Assembly (NCBI GenBank): GCA_035254305.1
Contig: DATFAS010000268.1
Location: forward strand, 1-64,000
Direction of reading: 5' to 3'
Length of the DNA: 64,000 nt
Source of the DNA: DATFAS01 sp035254305
GTDB lineage: Bacteria; Bacillota; Bacilli; Aneurinibacillales; RAOX-1
The notes beneath the pieces were generated by a model, which ran no database searches, was not told the DNA's origin, and was given only the letters and a program-made list of their open reading frames with translations. Of this stretch, positions 47,546 to 56,904 are shown piece by piece; within the stretch, counting starts at the first letter, position 1; each line of letters starts with the position of its first letter. The position numbers and the translations under genes are program-made.

Positions 47546-48799
47546 GTGAAAATCAATTTTAAGAGCCTTACGTTTCAAGTTATTGTTGCTATGATCTTAG
47601 GTGTATTATTTGGAGAATTCTTTCCTAAACAAGCCGCAGAAATGAAAGTTTTAGCTGACATTTTTGTGAAAGCAATCAAGATGGTTATCGCACCTATTAT
47701 TTTCTTAACGATCGTTCATGGTATCGCTGGTATGGGTGACATGAAGAAAGTTGGTCGTATTGGTGGTAAGACATTATTGTACTTTGAGATTGTCAGTACG
47801 TTTGCCCTAGCTATTGGTATTCTATTTGCAAACGTGTTTCATCCAGGTACAGGCGTCAATGCTAGTTCTGCAACAGGTGATATTTCTAAATATACCAAAG
47901 CAGCAGCTGAGGGCGGCCATGGATTCATGGATTATATCTTAGGGATTATTCCTGACAGTTTTGTGGGAGCATTAGCAAAAGGTGAATTACTTCCTATTCT
48001 TATATTAGCTGTTTTGTTTGGGGCTTCCTTATCAGGTATGGGAGAACGTGGAAAGAGTGTTCTTGATTTCTTTGAAAAAGTTTCTGAAGTATTCTTCCGA
48101 ATCGTTAATATTATTATGTATTACTCTGCGGTTGCAGCATTCGGTGCAATGGCTTACACGATTGGTAAGTTTGGAGTAGGTTCCTTAGTTTCTCTTGGAA
48201 AGTTATTTGCTCTTACACTTCTTGCAATGTCAGTGTTTGTAATCGTTGTTCTTGGAGCCATTGCAAAATACTATCGTTTCAGCATTTTTAAATTTATTGC
48301 TTATATCAAAGATGAGATCTTCTTAGTATTTGGTACCTCTTCTTCTGAATCTGCTTTACCTAGGATGGTTGAGAAGCTTGAAGATTATGGATGCTCAAAA
48401 TCTGTAGTAGGTCTTGTTATTCCAACAGGATACTCATTTAACCTTGATGGTACAAATATTTACTTAGCATTCTCTGCATTGTTTATTGCGCAAGCCTATG
48501 GAGTTGATTTATCCTTAGGTCAACAATTAATGCTACTTGGTGTATTGATGCTTACTTCTAAGGGAGCAGCAGGGGTTACAGGAGCAGGATTTATCACACT
48601 TGCAGCAACTCTAGCCGTATTCCCAAGTGTTCCTGTTGAAGGTATCGCATTGCTTCTTGGTATCGACCGCTTCATGTCCACTGCTCGTGCGATCACTAAC
48701 CTTATTGGTAATGGTGTTGCAACAGTCGTTATATCGAAAATGGAAAAAGAATTTACACCTATGGGTCAGATTAAAGAGGTTAAACAATTTACGGCTTAA
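47546..48799 (+). CDS. dctA: C4-dicarboxylate:cation symporter (DAACS family, DctA/YdbH-like)
   Basis: 417 aa from GTG 47546, AAGGAGG upstream, 20 bp after dctB. Eight-helix glutamate-transporter fold: IKMVIAPIIFLTIVHGI near 43, serine-rich re-entrant loop GTSSSESALPRM near 267, PTGYSFNLDGTNIYLAF near 293, TSKGAAGVTGAGFITLAATL near 334. Probably takes up succinate, fumarate and malate. Called dctP in B. subtilis nomenclature. Ends with a strong terminator facing dctR. Confidence 0.93.
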   Translation: MKINFKSLTFQVIVAMILGVLFGEFFPKQAAEMKVLADIFVKAIKMVIAPIIFLTIVHGIAGMGDMKKVGRIGGKTLLYFEIVSTFALAIGILFANVFHPGTGVNASSATGDISKYTKAAAEGGHGFMDYILGIIPDSFVGALAKGELLPILILAVLFGASLSGMGERGKSVLDFFEKVSEVFFRIVNIIMYYSAVAAFGAMAYTIGKFGVGSLVSLGKLFALTLLAMSVFVIVVLGAIAKYYRFSIFKFIAYIKDEIFLVFGTSSSESALPRMVEKLEDYGCSKSVVGLVIPTGYSFNLDGTNIYLAFSALFIAQAYGVDLSLGQQLMLLGVLMLTSKGAAGVTGAGFITLAATLAVFPSVPVEGIALLLGIDRFMSTARAITNLIGNGVATVVISKMEKEFTPMGQIKEVKQFTA

Positions 48800-48802
48800 T
48801 TA

Positions 48803-48843
48803 AAAAGGTTGAGTTAGGGGGATCCTAGCTCAACCTTTTTTTT
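48803..48843 (+). terminator. dctA terminator
   Basis: GGTTGAGTTAGG / CCTAGCTCAACC stem with one mismatch, flanked by As and an 8-T run. Confidence 0.92.
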
Positions 48844-48921
48844 ATGGGGTTGGTTTCGAGGGGGGATCATAAGGCCCCCAAGAGGCCTCTATCCCACAAA
48901 AAAATCTTATTAGCTAAGGGA

Positions 48922-49680
48922 TTAATGTTTAAACAAATACCGATTAACTGGTCGACCAACGGATCCATATTGTACGGCAAGATTAACCTTCCCGATTTTT
49001 TCTAGAAACTCAAGATATCTTCTAGCTGTTACCCGTGCGATTCCAACACCTTCTGCTACTTCTTCAGCTGATTGTGGTTCGGTTTGTCTTAATAGATAGA
49101 TAAGAATTTGCTTTAGTGTAATCTCGGTTAATCCCTTCGGTAAATGATCCTTAGGTACTTCATCCTCTGGTAATCTATCCTTCAATAATTTATCCTTACT
49201 GAATTCATCCTTGCGGGTCTCCTCTTCTGTATCCCTTGTAGCTCGACCGGAAGACAGACGATCAATTTCCTCTTGATCTAGGGAATCCTTATTTAAAGTA
49301 TTACGTAGGGTCTGGTAGGACTGGAGAGCTGTCTTGAATCGTTCGAATTTAAATGGTTTAACAATATAATCAATAGCCCCGTAGCGAAAGACATTCTTAA
49401 TCGTTTCGGAATCTCTAGCTGCTGTTACGAGTATCACATCCACAGGCTCATTGCGGCGTCTGATTTCAGCTAGTGTTTCAAGTCCACCCAAATCAGGGAG
49501 GAAAATATCCAAGATCACAAGGTGAGGCTTAAGTGAGGAGATTAACTCTAATGCTTCGGTTCCTGTATTGGCCAAACCAACAATCTCAAAACCACCAGTG
49601 GCTTCAATAAACTGGCGATTCACTTCCATAACCATAGGATCATCTTCAACAATAATCGTTCGCACTAGCTCCACACTCAT
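48922..49680 (-). CDS. dctR: Response regulator DctR with pentapeptide-repeat linker
   Basis: 252 aa. Receiver domain 1-125 with phospho-acceptor D58 (VILDIF), acid pair D13-D14 and K108; C-terminal winged helix ~183-252 of the CitB/DcuR type (AEEVAEGVGIARVTARRYLEFLEKIGKV). The linker holds five tandem pentapeptides on a KDxLP theme at residues 157-181 (KDEFS, KDKLL, KDRLP, EDEVP, KDHLP). Its ATG overlaps the dctS stop by 4 bp. Expected to activate dctB/dctA when DctS is stimulated. Confidence 0.92.
   Translation of the reverse strand: MSVELVRTIIVEDDPMVMEVNRQFIEATGGFEIVGLANTGTEALELISSLKPHLVILDIFLPDLGGLETLAEIRRRNEPVDVILVTAARDSETIKNVFRYGAIDYIVKPFKFERFKTALQSYQTLRNTLNKDSLDQEEIDRLSSGRATRDTEEETRKDEFSKDKLLKDRLPEDEVPKDHLPKGLTEITLKQILIYLLRQTEPQSAEEVAEGVGIARVTARRYLEFLEKIGKVNLAVQYGSVGRPVNRYLFKH
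49135..49212 (-). repeat. Five degenerate 15-bp tandem repeats within dctR
   Basis: Encodes residues 157-182 of DctR; each unit begins AAGGAT (or GAGGAT) and spells KD-x-hydrophobic-P/S/L. A related unit (KDSLD) occurs earlier at residues 131-135. Confidence 0.7.
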
Positions 49681-51287
49681 AACGGCTTCTCCTCTCCTTC
49701 GTATCTTGGAATGGTAATAGCAAAACAGGTTCCGACTCCTACCTTAGATTCTAATTCAATCGTTCCGCCTGCTCCCTCCACGTACCGGTAAACCAAAGCA
49801 AGACCAATTCCCCTATTCTTAAGTTTATTTTCCTTCGTGCTAAAACCTTGGATATAGATCTGGTCACGGATTTCATTCGGTATACCTGGGCCGTTGTCCT
49901 CGACTTGAATGAATAAGGAATCCTCACTGTCCTTCAACAGACATATAATACGTCTTTTTTCCAAGGGTTGCCCTTGGAGGGCTTCCATGGCGTTCTCTAG
50001 TAGATTGCCTAATACCGCAATGAATACTCCTGTGTCCCACTGATCGGGAATCGAATTTAAGCGACTCCTTCGATCGATGTGAAGATCAATCCCAAGCTCT
50101 TTAGCACGGCTAACCTTACCTAATAGAAGGCCAGCAATACTATAGTCGCAAATCTGATTGGTTAAGAAGGAGGCGAGCTCTTCCTGCTTTTCTGTAATAT
50201 CAAAAATATAGTTTAGTGCTTGGTCTGTTTTATTCAGTTGGAGTAGACCAGCAATCGTATGTAATTTGTTCATGTATTCATGATTCTGTACTCTAAGTGC
50301 TTCGATAAACTGCTTAACCCCTGTTAGCTCTTCAGAAAGATTTAGAACCGTTGTCTTGTCACGAAAGGTTGCTACGGCACCAACGATTTCACCTTTAATC
50401 CGTATAGGTAGGACGGTGGCTAGGATACGGATGTTACCAAGCATGCGGTCTTCGTTATATTGAGGAATGCCCGTTTGCATAACAGTAACCAATTGAGTGT
50501 TCGGGATTATTTCATCTACTTTTTTGCCTATTGCAGATTCATCGATACCTAGTATGCGTGAAGCCTCAGAATTAATAATGGTGATTTGAGAATCTTTATC
50601 TGTAGCGACGATTCCTTCCCCAATGAATTTAAATACGGCGATTCTTTCTTCAAGTAGACGGGCGATTTCTCCTGGTTCCATATTGAACATTTGCTTTTTA
50701 ATATCATAAGCAAGTAGAAACGCACCAAATAAACCAATCCCAAGACCTATGATAAGAATAAGATTGAGGTCCGAATGGTATTGTGTAAGGAGCTGGAAAT
50801 AAGTTGGTGTAATCATTCCTACAACAACAACACCAACTTGTTTACTCCCATTCATAATCGGAACAAAGGCTCGAATTGATGGGCCCAACACGCCGTATGC
50901 TCTTGATATATAAGCTAATTCAGCTAGAGAGGCACCTTCATCTCCACTATCAAAAACGGTTCCAATTTTGGATGAGAGGGGTGAAGAATATCGAATACGA
51001 TTCATATCGAATACAACCACATATTCTACATCTGTGGCTAATCGAATTTTCTCTGCAGTAGGCTGTATAACTTTAAATCCTTCGGGATGCCCGACAGATT
51101 GGATGACCTCATCTACTTGGGCGACTGATCTGGCTATGGATAATGCTCGTTGACCTAGTTCCTTTTCAATGGCTTCGAATACTTTCTCAATGAGCATGGC
51201 CCCACTGATTCCGGTGGACAATAGAACTAGGAAGAAGACGAGAATTCCAATTTTTGCGCGAAGACTAAAGATGACCTTTGGTTTCAC
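49677..51287 (-). CDS. dctS: Sensor histidine kinase DctS (CitA/DcuS family)
   Basis: 536 aa from GTG 51287, AAGGAGA upstream. Membrane helices 11-32 and 174-196 flank an extracytoplasmic Cache-type ligand domain (YVVVFDMNRIRYSSP near 89). Cytoplasmic PAS domain ~213-318 (GIVATDKDSQITIINSEASRILG), phospho-acceptor H336 in the SpoB-like helix RVQNHEYMNKLHTI, then the ATPase with NLLENAMEAL, VEDNGPGIP and RGIGLALV boxes. Senses C4-dicarboxylates, likely together with DctB and DctA. Operon with dctR. Confidence 0.94.
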   Translation of the reverse strand: MKPKVIFSLRAKIGILVFFLVLLSTGISGAMLIEKVFEAIEKELGQRALSIARSVAQVDEVIQSVGHPEGFKVIQPTAEKIRLATDVEYVVVFDMNRIRYSSPLSSKIGTVFDSGDEGASLAELAYISRAYGVLGPSIRAFVPIMNGSKQVGVVVVGMITPTYFQLLTQYHSDLNLILIIGLGIGLFGAFLLAYDIKKQMFNMEPGEIARLLEERIAVFKFIGEGIVATDKDSQITIINSEASRILGIDESAIGKKVDEIIPNTQLVTVMQTGIPQYNEDRMLGNIRILATVLPIRIKGEIVGAVATFRDKTTVLNLSEELTGVKQFIEALRVQNHEYMNKLHTIAGLLQLNKTDQALNYIFDITEKQEELASFLTNQICDYSIAGLLLGKVSRAKELGIDLHIDRRSRLNSIPDQWDTGVFIAVLGNLLENAMEALQGQPLEKRRIICLLKDSEDSLFIQVEDNGPGIPNEIRDQIYIQGFSTKENKLKNRGIGLALVYRYVEGAGGTIELESKVGVGTCFAITIPRYEGEEKPL

Positions 51288-51388
51288 TAGGTTCTCCTTG
51301 ATTGTTCTTGTGTTAAATTAGTTTTAGTATAGCATATTAGTGTGCAGATTTAGGTAAACATACAAAGAGAAGGGGGAGTAAAGGACTT

Positions 51389-52084
51389 ATGAATCATTCT
51401 ATTTCATTTGCAGTTATTTTTGACATGGATGGTACACTCTTAAAAACAGAAGAAGTTGCACTCCCAGCATTTAAAAAGACCTTTGAAACCTTAAAGGAAG
51501 AAGGACTTTTCACCGATAAGATCCCAGATGATGATGATCTAACAGGTGTATTTGGGATGACACTTGAGGACATATGGAATAAATTACTTCCGGGTCAAAG
51601 CGCTGAAGTAATGAAGAAGGCAGATCAATTAATGCTTACATATGAGTTAGAAATTCTTAAGCAAGGTGGCGTCCACTTGTACCCTAGTGTCATAGAGATG
51701 TTGCGTAAGCTGAACAAGGAAAAAATCCCCGTATTTGTTGCGAGTAATGGCTTAGATGAATACATAAGGGGTGTTTGTTCTTGTTTTGAGATGACGGAAT
51801 ACTTTATGGATTTATATAGTGCTGGTCGGTTTCAAACAGAATCAAAGGATGATTTAGTCGAACGTTTATTATCTGATTTCAAGATTGAACGCGCTATTAT
51901 GGTCGGTGACCGTAAATCAGATATTCAGGCAGGAAAGGCCAACCATCTATTTACGGTTGGATGTCAATATGGCTTTTCTGATGAAGGTGAGCTAGCCCAT
52001 GCAGATGTGATTATAAAGGATTTTAAGGAACTTTGGCCGATTGTGGAAAGACAGGTTAATCAAACTAAAAGTGGGCTAAAATAA
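51389..52084 (+). CDS. HAD-superfamily hydrolase, subfamily IA
   Basis: 231 aa from ATG 51389, GAAGGGGGAG upstream. HAD motif I FDMDGTLLKTE (Asp12 nucleophile, Asp14), motif II FVASNG near 114, motif IV MVGDRKSDIQAG near 171; a helical cap lies between I and II as in phosphoglycolate phosphatase-like enzymes. Substrate unknown. Divergent from dctS with about 100 bp between, and just upstream of ctsR; no evidence it belongs to either group. Confidence 0.82.
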   Translation: MNHSISFAVIFDMDGTLLKTEEVALPAFKKTFETLKEEGLFTDKIPDDDDLTGVFGMTLEDIWNKLLPGQSAEVMKKADQLMLTYELEILKQGGVHLYPSVIEMLRKLNKEKIPVFVASNGLDEYIRGVCSCFEMTEYFMDLYSAGRFQTESKDDLVERLLSDFKIERAIMVGDRKSDIQAGKANHLFTVGCQYGFSDEGELAHADVIIKDFKELWPIVERQVNQTKSGLK

Positions 52085-52097
52085 AGAGTAGGAAAAG

Positions 52098-52126
52098 TTG
52101 CGAAATATAAGAATAGGTAATATAAT
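52098..52126 (+). promoter_or_regulatory. Sigma-A promoter of the ctsR operon
   Basis: TTGCGA (52098-52103), 17 bp, TATAAT (52121-52126); start near 52133, under the CtsR operator. Confidence 0.75.
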
Positions 52127-52129
52127 TAT

Positions 52130-52152
52130 AGTCAAAGAAAGTCAAAGTCAAA
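52130..52152 (+). promoter_or_regulatory. CtsR operator
   Basis: AGTCAAA-GAA-AGTCAAA (52130-52146) fits the CtsR heptad direct repeat (RGTCAAAnAnRGTCAAA) exactly; a third AGTCAAA follows at 52146-52152. It overlaps the predicted start point, so binding would block initiation. Confidence 0.9.
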
Positions 52153-52185
52153 TCCGCCTAGGATGATAGGACAGGGGGTGGACTC

Positions 52186-52647
52186 TTGCGGAATATTTCT
52201 GACATCATTGAACAGCACCTCAAATACATCTTACAACAAAGTAATAATGGCTTTATTGAAATTCAGCGTAATGATTTGGCTGACCAATTCCAATGTGTTC
52301 CATCACAGATTAATTATGTCATTAGCACTCGTTTTACAACTGAAAAAGGCTATTTTGTTGAGAGTAAACGGGGCGGGGGTGGCTATATTCGTATACGGAA
52401 GGTAGAGATTCTTAGAGGCAAGAATCTGTATCAGATTCTGATGGAGATGATTGGGAATGAAATAAGCCAATCCACCGCTGAGAATATTATCATGCGTCTT
52501 GAGGAGGAACAGATCATATCATCCCGTGAATCAGGAATGATGAAAGCTGCTATATCTCGGGATGTACTCCCACTTCAAATACAAATTCGAGATCAGGTTC
52601 GAGCTGCCATGCTACGGGCGATGATTACTCAAATATTTATTCAGTAG
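52186..52647 (+). CDS. ctsR: Heat-shock repressor CtsR
   Basis: 153 aa from TTG 52186, AGGGGGTGG upstream. MRNISDIIEQHLKYIL, then a winged helix with the glycine-rich wing TEKGYFVESKRGGGGYIRI near 57-75; C-terminal four-helix dimer domain. The wing is the temperature sensor in B. subtilis. Represses its own operon through the adjacent operator, and is itself inactivated by McsA/McsB and ClpCP. Confidence 0.97.
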   Translation: MRNISDIIEQHLKYILQQSNNGFIEIQRNDLADQFQCVPSQINYVISTRFTTEKGYFVESKRGGGGYIRIRKVEILRGKNLYQILMEMIGNEISQSTAENIIMRLEEEQIISSRESGMMKAAISRDVLPLQIQIRDQVRAAMLRAMITQIFIQ

Positions 52648-52675
52648 GTATTTTGGTTTTAAGGAGGGATTCCTT

Positions 52676-53197
52676 TTGCTCTGTCAAGAGTGTGAGAAGA
52701 GACCAGCCACATTACATTTTACGAAGATACTTAATGGAGAAAAGACAGAATTTCACCTTTGTGAGGTTTGTGCAGGAGAGAAGGGAGATATGCTTTCTTT
52801 GCCGACAGCAAAGTTCTCCATCCACCATCTTCTTACGGGATTGTTGAATTTGGATGCCCACTCATCATCCCTTGGTGGTATGACGAAGGAATTACCGCTT
52901 CGTTGTGACAGCTGTGGTTTAACCTATTCGCAATTTAGTAAGAGTGGACGTTTTGGTTGTGTTGATTGCTACCAACACTTCTCTGATAAGCTAGACCCAT
53001 TGTTTAGACGCATCCATGGAAGTATGGAACATGGAGGCAAGGTTCCACAGCGTTCAGGTGGGGTGATCAAATTGAAGAAGGAACTCAACCATTTAAAATA
53101 TTTACTCCAAGAAAAAATTGCAACGGAAGAATTCGAGGAAGCTGCGTCTATTCGAGACCAAATTAAACAGCTTGAGAAGCAAATTGCGAATTCTTGA
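52676..53197 (+). CDS. mcsA: McsA, zinc-finger activator of the McsB arginine kinase
   Basis: 173 aa from TTG 52676, AAGGAGGG upstream. Four CxxC motifs (CQEC, CEVC, CDSC, CVDC) for two zinc sites, and a C-terminal UVR-type motif (LLQEKIATEEFEEAASIRDQIKQLE) shared with ClpC and UvrB. McsA activates McsB and binds heavy metals. Second gene of the ctsR operon. Confidence 0.96.
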   Translation: MLCQECEKRPATLHFTKILNGEKTEFHLCEVCAGEKGDMLSLPTAKFSIHHLLTGLLNLDAHSSSLGGMTKELPLRCDSCGLTYSQFSKSGRFGCVDCYQHFSDKLDPLFRRIHGSMEHGGKVPQRSGGVIKLKKELNHLKYLLQEKIATEEFEEAASIRDQIKQLEKQIANS

Positions 53198-53212
53198 GAG
53201 GAGGAAACTTCG

Positions 53213-54280
53213 ATGTCCTTACGGCGTTTCACTCAAAATGCAGTAAGTGAATGGATGAGTGGAGTGGGGCCAGATTCTGATATTGTCATTAGCAGTCGGG
53301 TCAGATTGGCTAGAAACATGCGTAATCATCCTTTCCCTTTACTTGCAACGGAAAGTCAAGCAGAAGAAGTGATTGGTGAGGTTTCTGAAGTACTGAAGAC
53401 GGAGGATTTCAAACAACTCGGTCAGTATGAACAGCTAAGGCTTGAAGATCTATCAGGTATGGAGAAGCAGGTTCTCGTCGAAAAACATTTAATTAGCCCG
53501 AATTTAGCCACCAGTTCGAGGAATGGTGCGGTTATCCTAAGTGATAATGAAGCAGTAAGCATAATGGTTAATGAAGAGGATCATCTTCGTATACAATGCT
53601 TATTCCCGGGGTTTCAACCTTATGAGGCTTGGCAACTGGCTGATCGCATTGATGATATATTTGAGCAATATTTAGATTTTGCATTCGATGAGAAGAGAGG
53701 TTTTTTAACAAGTTGTCCCACGAATGTAGGGACAGGGATTCGAGCTTCGATCATGATGCATCTTCCTGCATTAGTTCTAACCCAACAAATTAGCCGTATC
53801 CTTAATGCTATTAGTCAAATCGGCTTAGTTGTGAGAGGGATCTACGGAGAGGGAAGTGAAGCCTCAGGGAACTTGTTTCAAGTATCCAATCAGATTACCT
53901 TGGGGCAATCAGAAGAGGAAATTATCAATAACCTTTATGGAGTTGGAAAACAGATTGTGGACCACGAGCGTGCAGCTCGAAAAACATTATTAGAACAGAA
54001 TAGAATAGAGATTGAGGACCGTTTGTGCCGATCCTTTGGGATTCTGACGAATGCCAGAGTAATGGAATCTAAGGAAGCAGCATCCAAGCTCTCAGACCTG
54101 CGTCTTGGGATCGATTTAGGAATTATTACGGGAGTTCCTTATTCTGTTATTAATGAATTGATGGTACTTATTCAACCGGGATTCCTTCAACTTTTTTCCC
54201 GGAATGAATTAACACCCAGTCAAAGAGATATTCGTAGGGCACAGCTTATCCGAGAAAGGTTAGCGGCGTCTGCAACTTAA
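53213..54280 (+). CDS. mcsB: Protein-arginine kinase McsB
   Basis: 355 aa from ATG 53213, GAGAGGAGG upstream. Phosphagen-kinase fold: DIVISSRVRLARNMRNHPFP near 24, CPTNVGTGIRASIMMHLPAL near 166, and the RGIYGEGSEASGNLFQVSNQITLG loop near 206. Phosphorylates arginines in proteins, marking them for ClpCP. C-terminal RDIRRAQLIRERL carries the pArg-binding region. Confidence 0.97.
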   Translation: MSLRRFTQNAVSEWMSGVGPDSDIVISSRVRLARNMRNHPFPLLATESQAEEVIGEVSEVLKTEDFKQLGQYEQLRLEDLSGMEKQVLVEKHLISPNLATSSRNGAVILSDNEAVSIMVNEEDHLRIQCLFPGFQPYEAWQLADRIDDIFEQYLDFAFDEKRGFLTSCPTNVGTGIRASIMMHLPALVLTQQISRILNAISQIGLVVRGIYGEGSEASGNLFQVSNQITLGQSEEEIINNLYGVGKQIVDHERAARKTLLEQNRIEIEDRLCRSFGILTNARVMESKEAASKLSDLRLGIDLGIITGVPYSVINELMVLIQPGFLQLFSRNELTPSQRDIRRAQLIRERLAASAT

Positions 54281-54330
54281 GGTATAAAAAATAAAGCTAA
54301 TAGGGCCCAAAGAAATGGAGGGTAACAAAT

Positions 54331-56775
54331 ATGATGTTCGGTCGATTTACAGAGAGAGCTCAGAAGGTACTGGCATTAGCCCAAGAGGAGGCAGTACGTC
54401 TAGGACACAAAAATATTGGTACAGAACATATTTTACTTGGTCTTGTACGAGAAGGGGAAGGTATTGCTGCGAAGGCATTACAGGCGCTTGGGCTGGGCCT
54501 TGATAAGATTCAAGGAGAAGTGGAGAGTTTAATCGGGCGTGGGGGCGAACATCCAAGTAATATCAACTATACTCCGCGTGCCAAGAAGGTTATTGAATTA
54601 TCCATGGACGAAGCAAGAAAGCTTGGACATACCTATGTAGGTACGGAGCATATCCTATTAGGACTTATTCGTGAGGGAGAAGGAGTAGCAGCCAGAGTTT
54701 TGAATAACTTAGGTGTAAGCTTAAACAAGGCTCGTCAGCAGGTTCTTCAATTGCTAGGTAGCAATGAAGCCCTTTCTTCTAGCAGCCAAGGAACGGGTGC
54801 AGTTGCTGTTAATACACCAACACTGGATAGTTTAGCTAGAGACCTTACGGCTATGGCTAAGGATGGAGGTCTTGATCCTGTTATAGGAAGGGGAAAGGAA
54901 ATTGAACGGGTTATCCAAGTGCTTAGTCGTCGTACGAAGAATAATCCGGTCCTTATTGGCGAACCAGGTGTGGGTAAGACAGCGATTGCGGAGGGGTTGG
55001 CCCAGAAGATTGTAAATAATGAAATTCCAGAAACCCTTCGCAATAAGCGAGTGATGACTTTAGATATGGGTACAGTTGTTGCCGGAACTAAATATCGTGG
55101 TGAATTTGAAGATCGACTCAAGAAGATTATGGATGAAATTCGCCAAGCAGGAAATATCATTCTATTTATTGATGAGCTTCATACGCTAATTGGAGCGGGT
55201 GGGGCAGAAGGGGCGATCGATGCCTCTAATATCTTGAAGCCATCGTTGGCTAGAGGTGAACTGCAGTGCATCGGGGCTACCACATTAGATGAATATCGTA
55301 AATATATTGAAAAGGACGCTGCCTTAGAACGTCGTTTCCAGCCTATTCAGGTGAACGAGCCAAGTGCAGATGAAGCCATTCAAATCCTTAAAGGGCTACG
55401 TGATCGCTATGAAGCTCATCATCGTGTGAAAATTACGGATGATTCCATAGATGCAGCGGTGAAATTGTCAGATCGATACATCCCGGATCGTTATCTGCCA
55501 GATAAGGCCATTGACTTGATTGATGAAGCAGCATCGAAGGTTCGTTTACAATCTTTTACTGTTCCACCGAATCTTAAGGAATTAGAACAACGATTAGAAG
55601 AGGTTCGTAAAGAAAAAGATTCTGCTGTTCAGAGCCAAGAATTTGAAAAAGCTGCTGCACTTCGAGATAAAGAACAGAAAATCCGTGAAGAGCTTGAATT
55701 CACAAAAAATCAATGGCAGGAAAAGCAAGGACAATCCGATTATGAAGTGACTCCGGAGGATATTGCTCAAGTTGTAGCAGGGTGGACAGGAATTCCTGTG
55801 AATAAATTGAAGGAAGAAGAGACAGAACGTTTGTTGAAGATGGAAGAAATCCTTCATAAACGTGTCATTGGTCAGGAGGATGCGGTTAAATCCATTTCGA
55901 GAGCCATTCGCCGTGCTCGTGCTGGCTTGAAGGATCCGAAGAGACCGATTGGATCATTCATTTTCCTTGGACCTACAGGGGTGGGTAAAACAGAATTAGC
56001 ACGTGCTCTTGCCGAAGTAATGTTTGGGGATGAAGATGCGATTATTCGTATTGATATGTCCGAATATATGGAGAAGCACTCCACATCTCGCTTAGTCGGT
56101 GCACCTCCGGGTTATGTTGGGTTTGATGAAGGTGGTCAATTAACCGAGAAGGTTCGTCGTAAGCCATACTCTGTAGTGCTTCTTGATGAAATTGAAAAAG
56201 CACATCCTGATGTATTCAATATCCTCTTACAGGTATTAGAGGATGGTAGATTAACGGATTCGAAGGGAAGAACAGTAGATTTCCGTAATACCGTGATCAT
56301 CATGACCTCTAATGTTGGAGCAGATACCATTAAGAAAAATATAAGCTTAGGCTTTACATCTGGTGGCGCAGATAAGGAATATCAGAGCATGAAGGATCGT
56401 GTGATGGCTGAGTTGAAGCGGACCTTCCGTCCAGAGTTTCTCAATCGTATTGACGACCTAATCGTCTTCCACTCTCTAGAGCAAGAGCATATCTCTGAGA
56501 TTGCCACACTCATGGCAGGACAGCTTCGTAAGCGACTACTGGAGCAAGAGATTGACTTTATCCTTACTGATGAAGCGAAGAAGTACCTTGCGAAGGAAGG
56601 CTTTGATCCGGTATTTGGAGCTCGTCCACTTCGCCGGGCCATCCAGAGATTGATTGAGGATCGGTTATCTGAAGAGCTATTGCTTGGTACCATTAAGAGA
56701 GGGGATACTGTCGTTATTGACTTCAAGGATGAGAAGCTATCCGTAGAACGACAAGAACCCACTGTTAAAGCATAG
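54331..56775 (+). CDS. clpC: AAA+ unfoldase ClpC
   Basis: 814 aa from ATG 54331 ([17 protein letters not shown], same start as B. subtilis). Double Clp-N repeat (~5-145), AAA-1 with GEPGVGKT near 210, a UVR/M-domain coiled coil ([19 protein letters not shown] near 430), AAA-2 with GPTGVGKT near 550, and the D2-small domain. Partners ClpP and reads phospho-arginine; controls competence, heat shock and sporulation regulators. Last gene of the ctsR operon. Confidence 0.98.
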   Translation: MMFGRFTERAQKVLALAQEEAVRLGHKNIGTEHILLGLVREGEGIAAKALQALGLGLDKIQGEVESLIGRGGEHPSNINYTPRAKKVIELSMDEARKLGHTYVGTEHILLGLIREGEGVAARVLNNLGVSLNKARQQVLQLLGSNEALSSSSQGTGAVAVNTPTLDSLARDLTAMAKDGGLDPVIGRGKEIERVIQVLSRRTKNNPVLIGEPGVGKTAIAEGLAQKIVNNEIPETLRNKRVMTLDMGTVVAGTKYRGEFEDRLKKIMDEIRQAGNIILFIDELHTLIGAGGAEGAIDASNILKPSLARGELQCIGATTLDEYRKYIEKDAALERRFQPIQVNEPSADEAIQILKGLRDRYEAHHRVKITDDSIDAAVKLSDRYIPDRYLPDKAIDLIDEAASKVRLQSFTVPPNLKELEQRLEEVRKEKDSAVQSQEFEKAAALRDKEQKIREELEFTKNQWQEKQGQSDYEVTPEDIAQVVAGWTGIPVNKLKEEETERLLKMEEILHKRVIGQEDAVKSISRAIRRARAGLKDPKRPIGSFIFLGPTGVGKTELARALAEVMFGDEDAIIRIDMSEYMEKHSTSRLVGAPPGYVGFDEGGQLTEKVRRKPYSVVLLDEIEKAHPDVFNILLQVLEDGRLTDSKGRTVDFRNTVIIMTSNVGADTIKKNISLGFTSGGADKEYQSMKDRVMAELKRTFRPEFLNRIDDLIVFHSLEQEHISEIATLMAGQLRKRLLEQEIDFILTDEAKKYLAKEGFDPVFGARPLRRAIQRLIEDRLSEELLLGTIKRGDTVVIDFKDEKLSVERQEPTVKA

Positions 56776-56796
56776 ATTATAAAAGATTGAAAGAAC

Positions 56797-56827
56797 GGCT
56801 CCCTTGTTAGGGAGCCTAAATTTTTTC
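56797..56827 (+). terminator. ctsR-operon terminator
   Basis: GGCTCCC (56797-56803) / GGGAGCC (56810-56816), then TAAATTTTTT. Confidence 0.85.
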
Positions 56828-56904
56828 CAAAAAGAAGGAATTTAAGAGGCTTATCTAGAAGAAAATGAAGTTATACAAATAATTTGTAAGTGTGGGAAAA
56901 CATT

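Noticed and set aside
48871..48888. AGGCC/GGCCT hairpin as a dctR terminator on the minus strand
   Set aside because: Only 5 bp and no T-run on the proper side.
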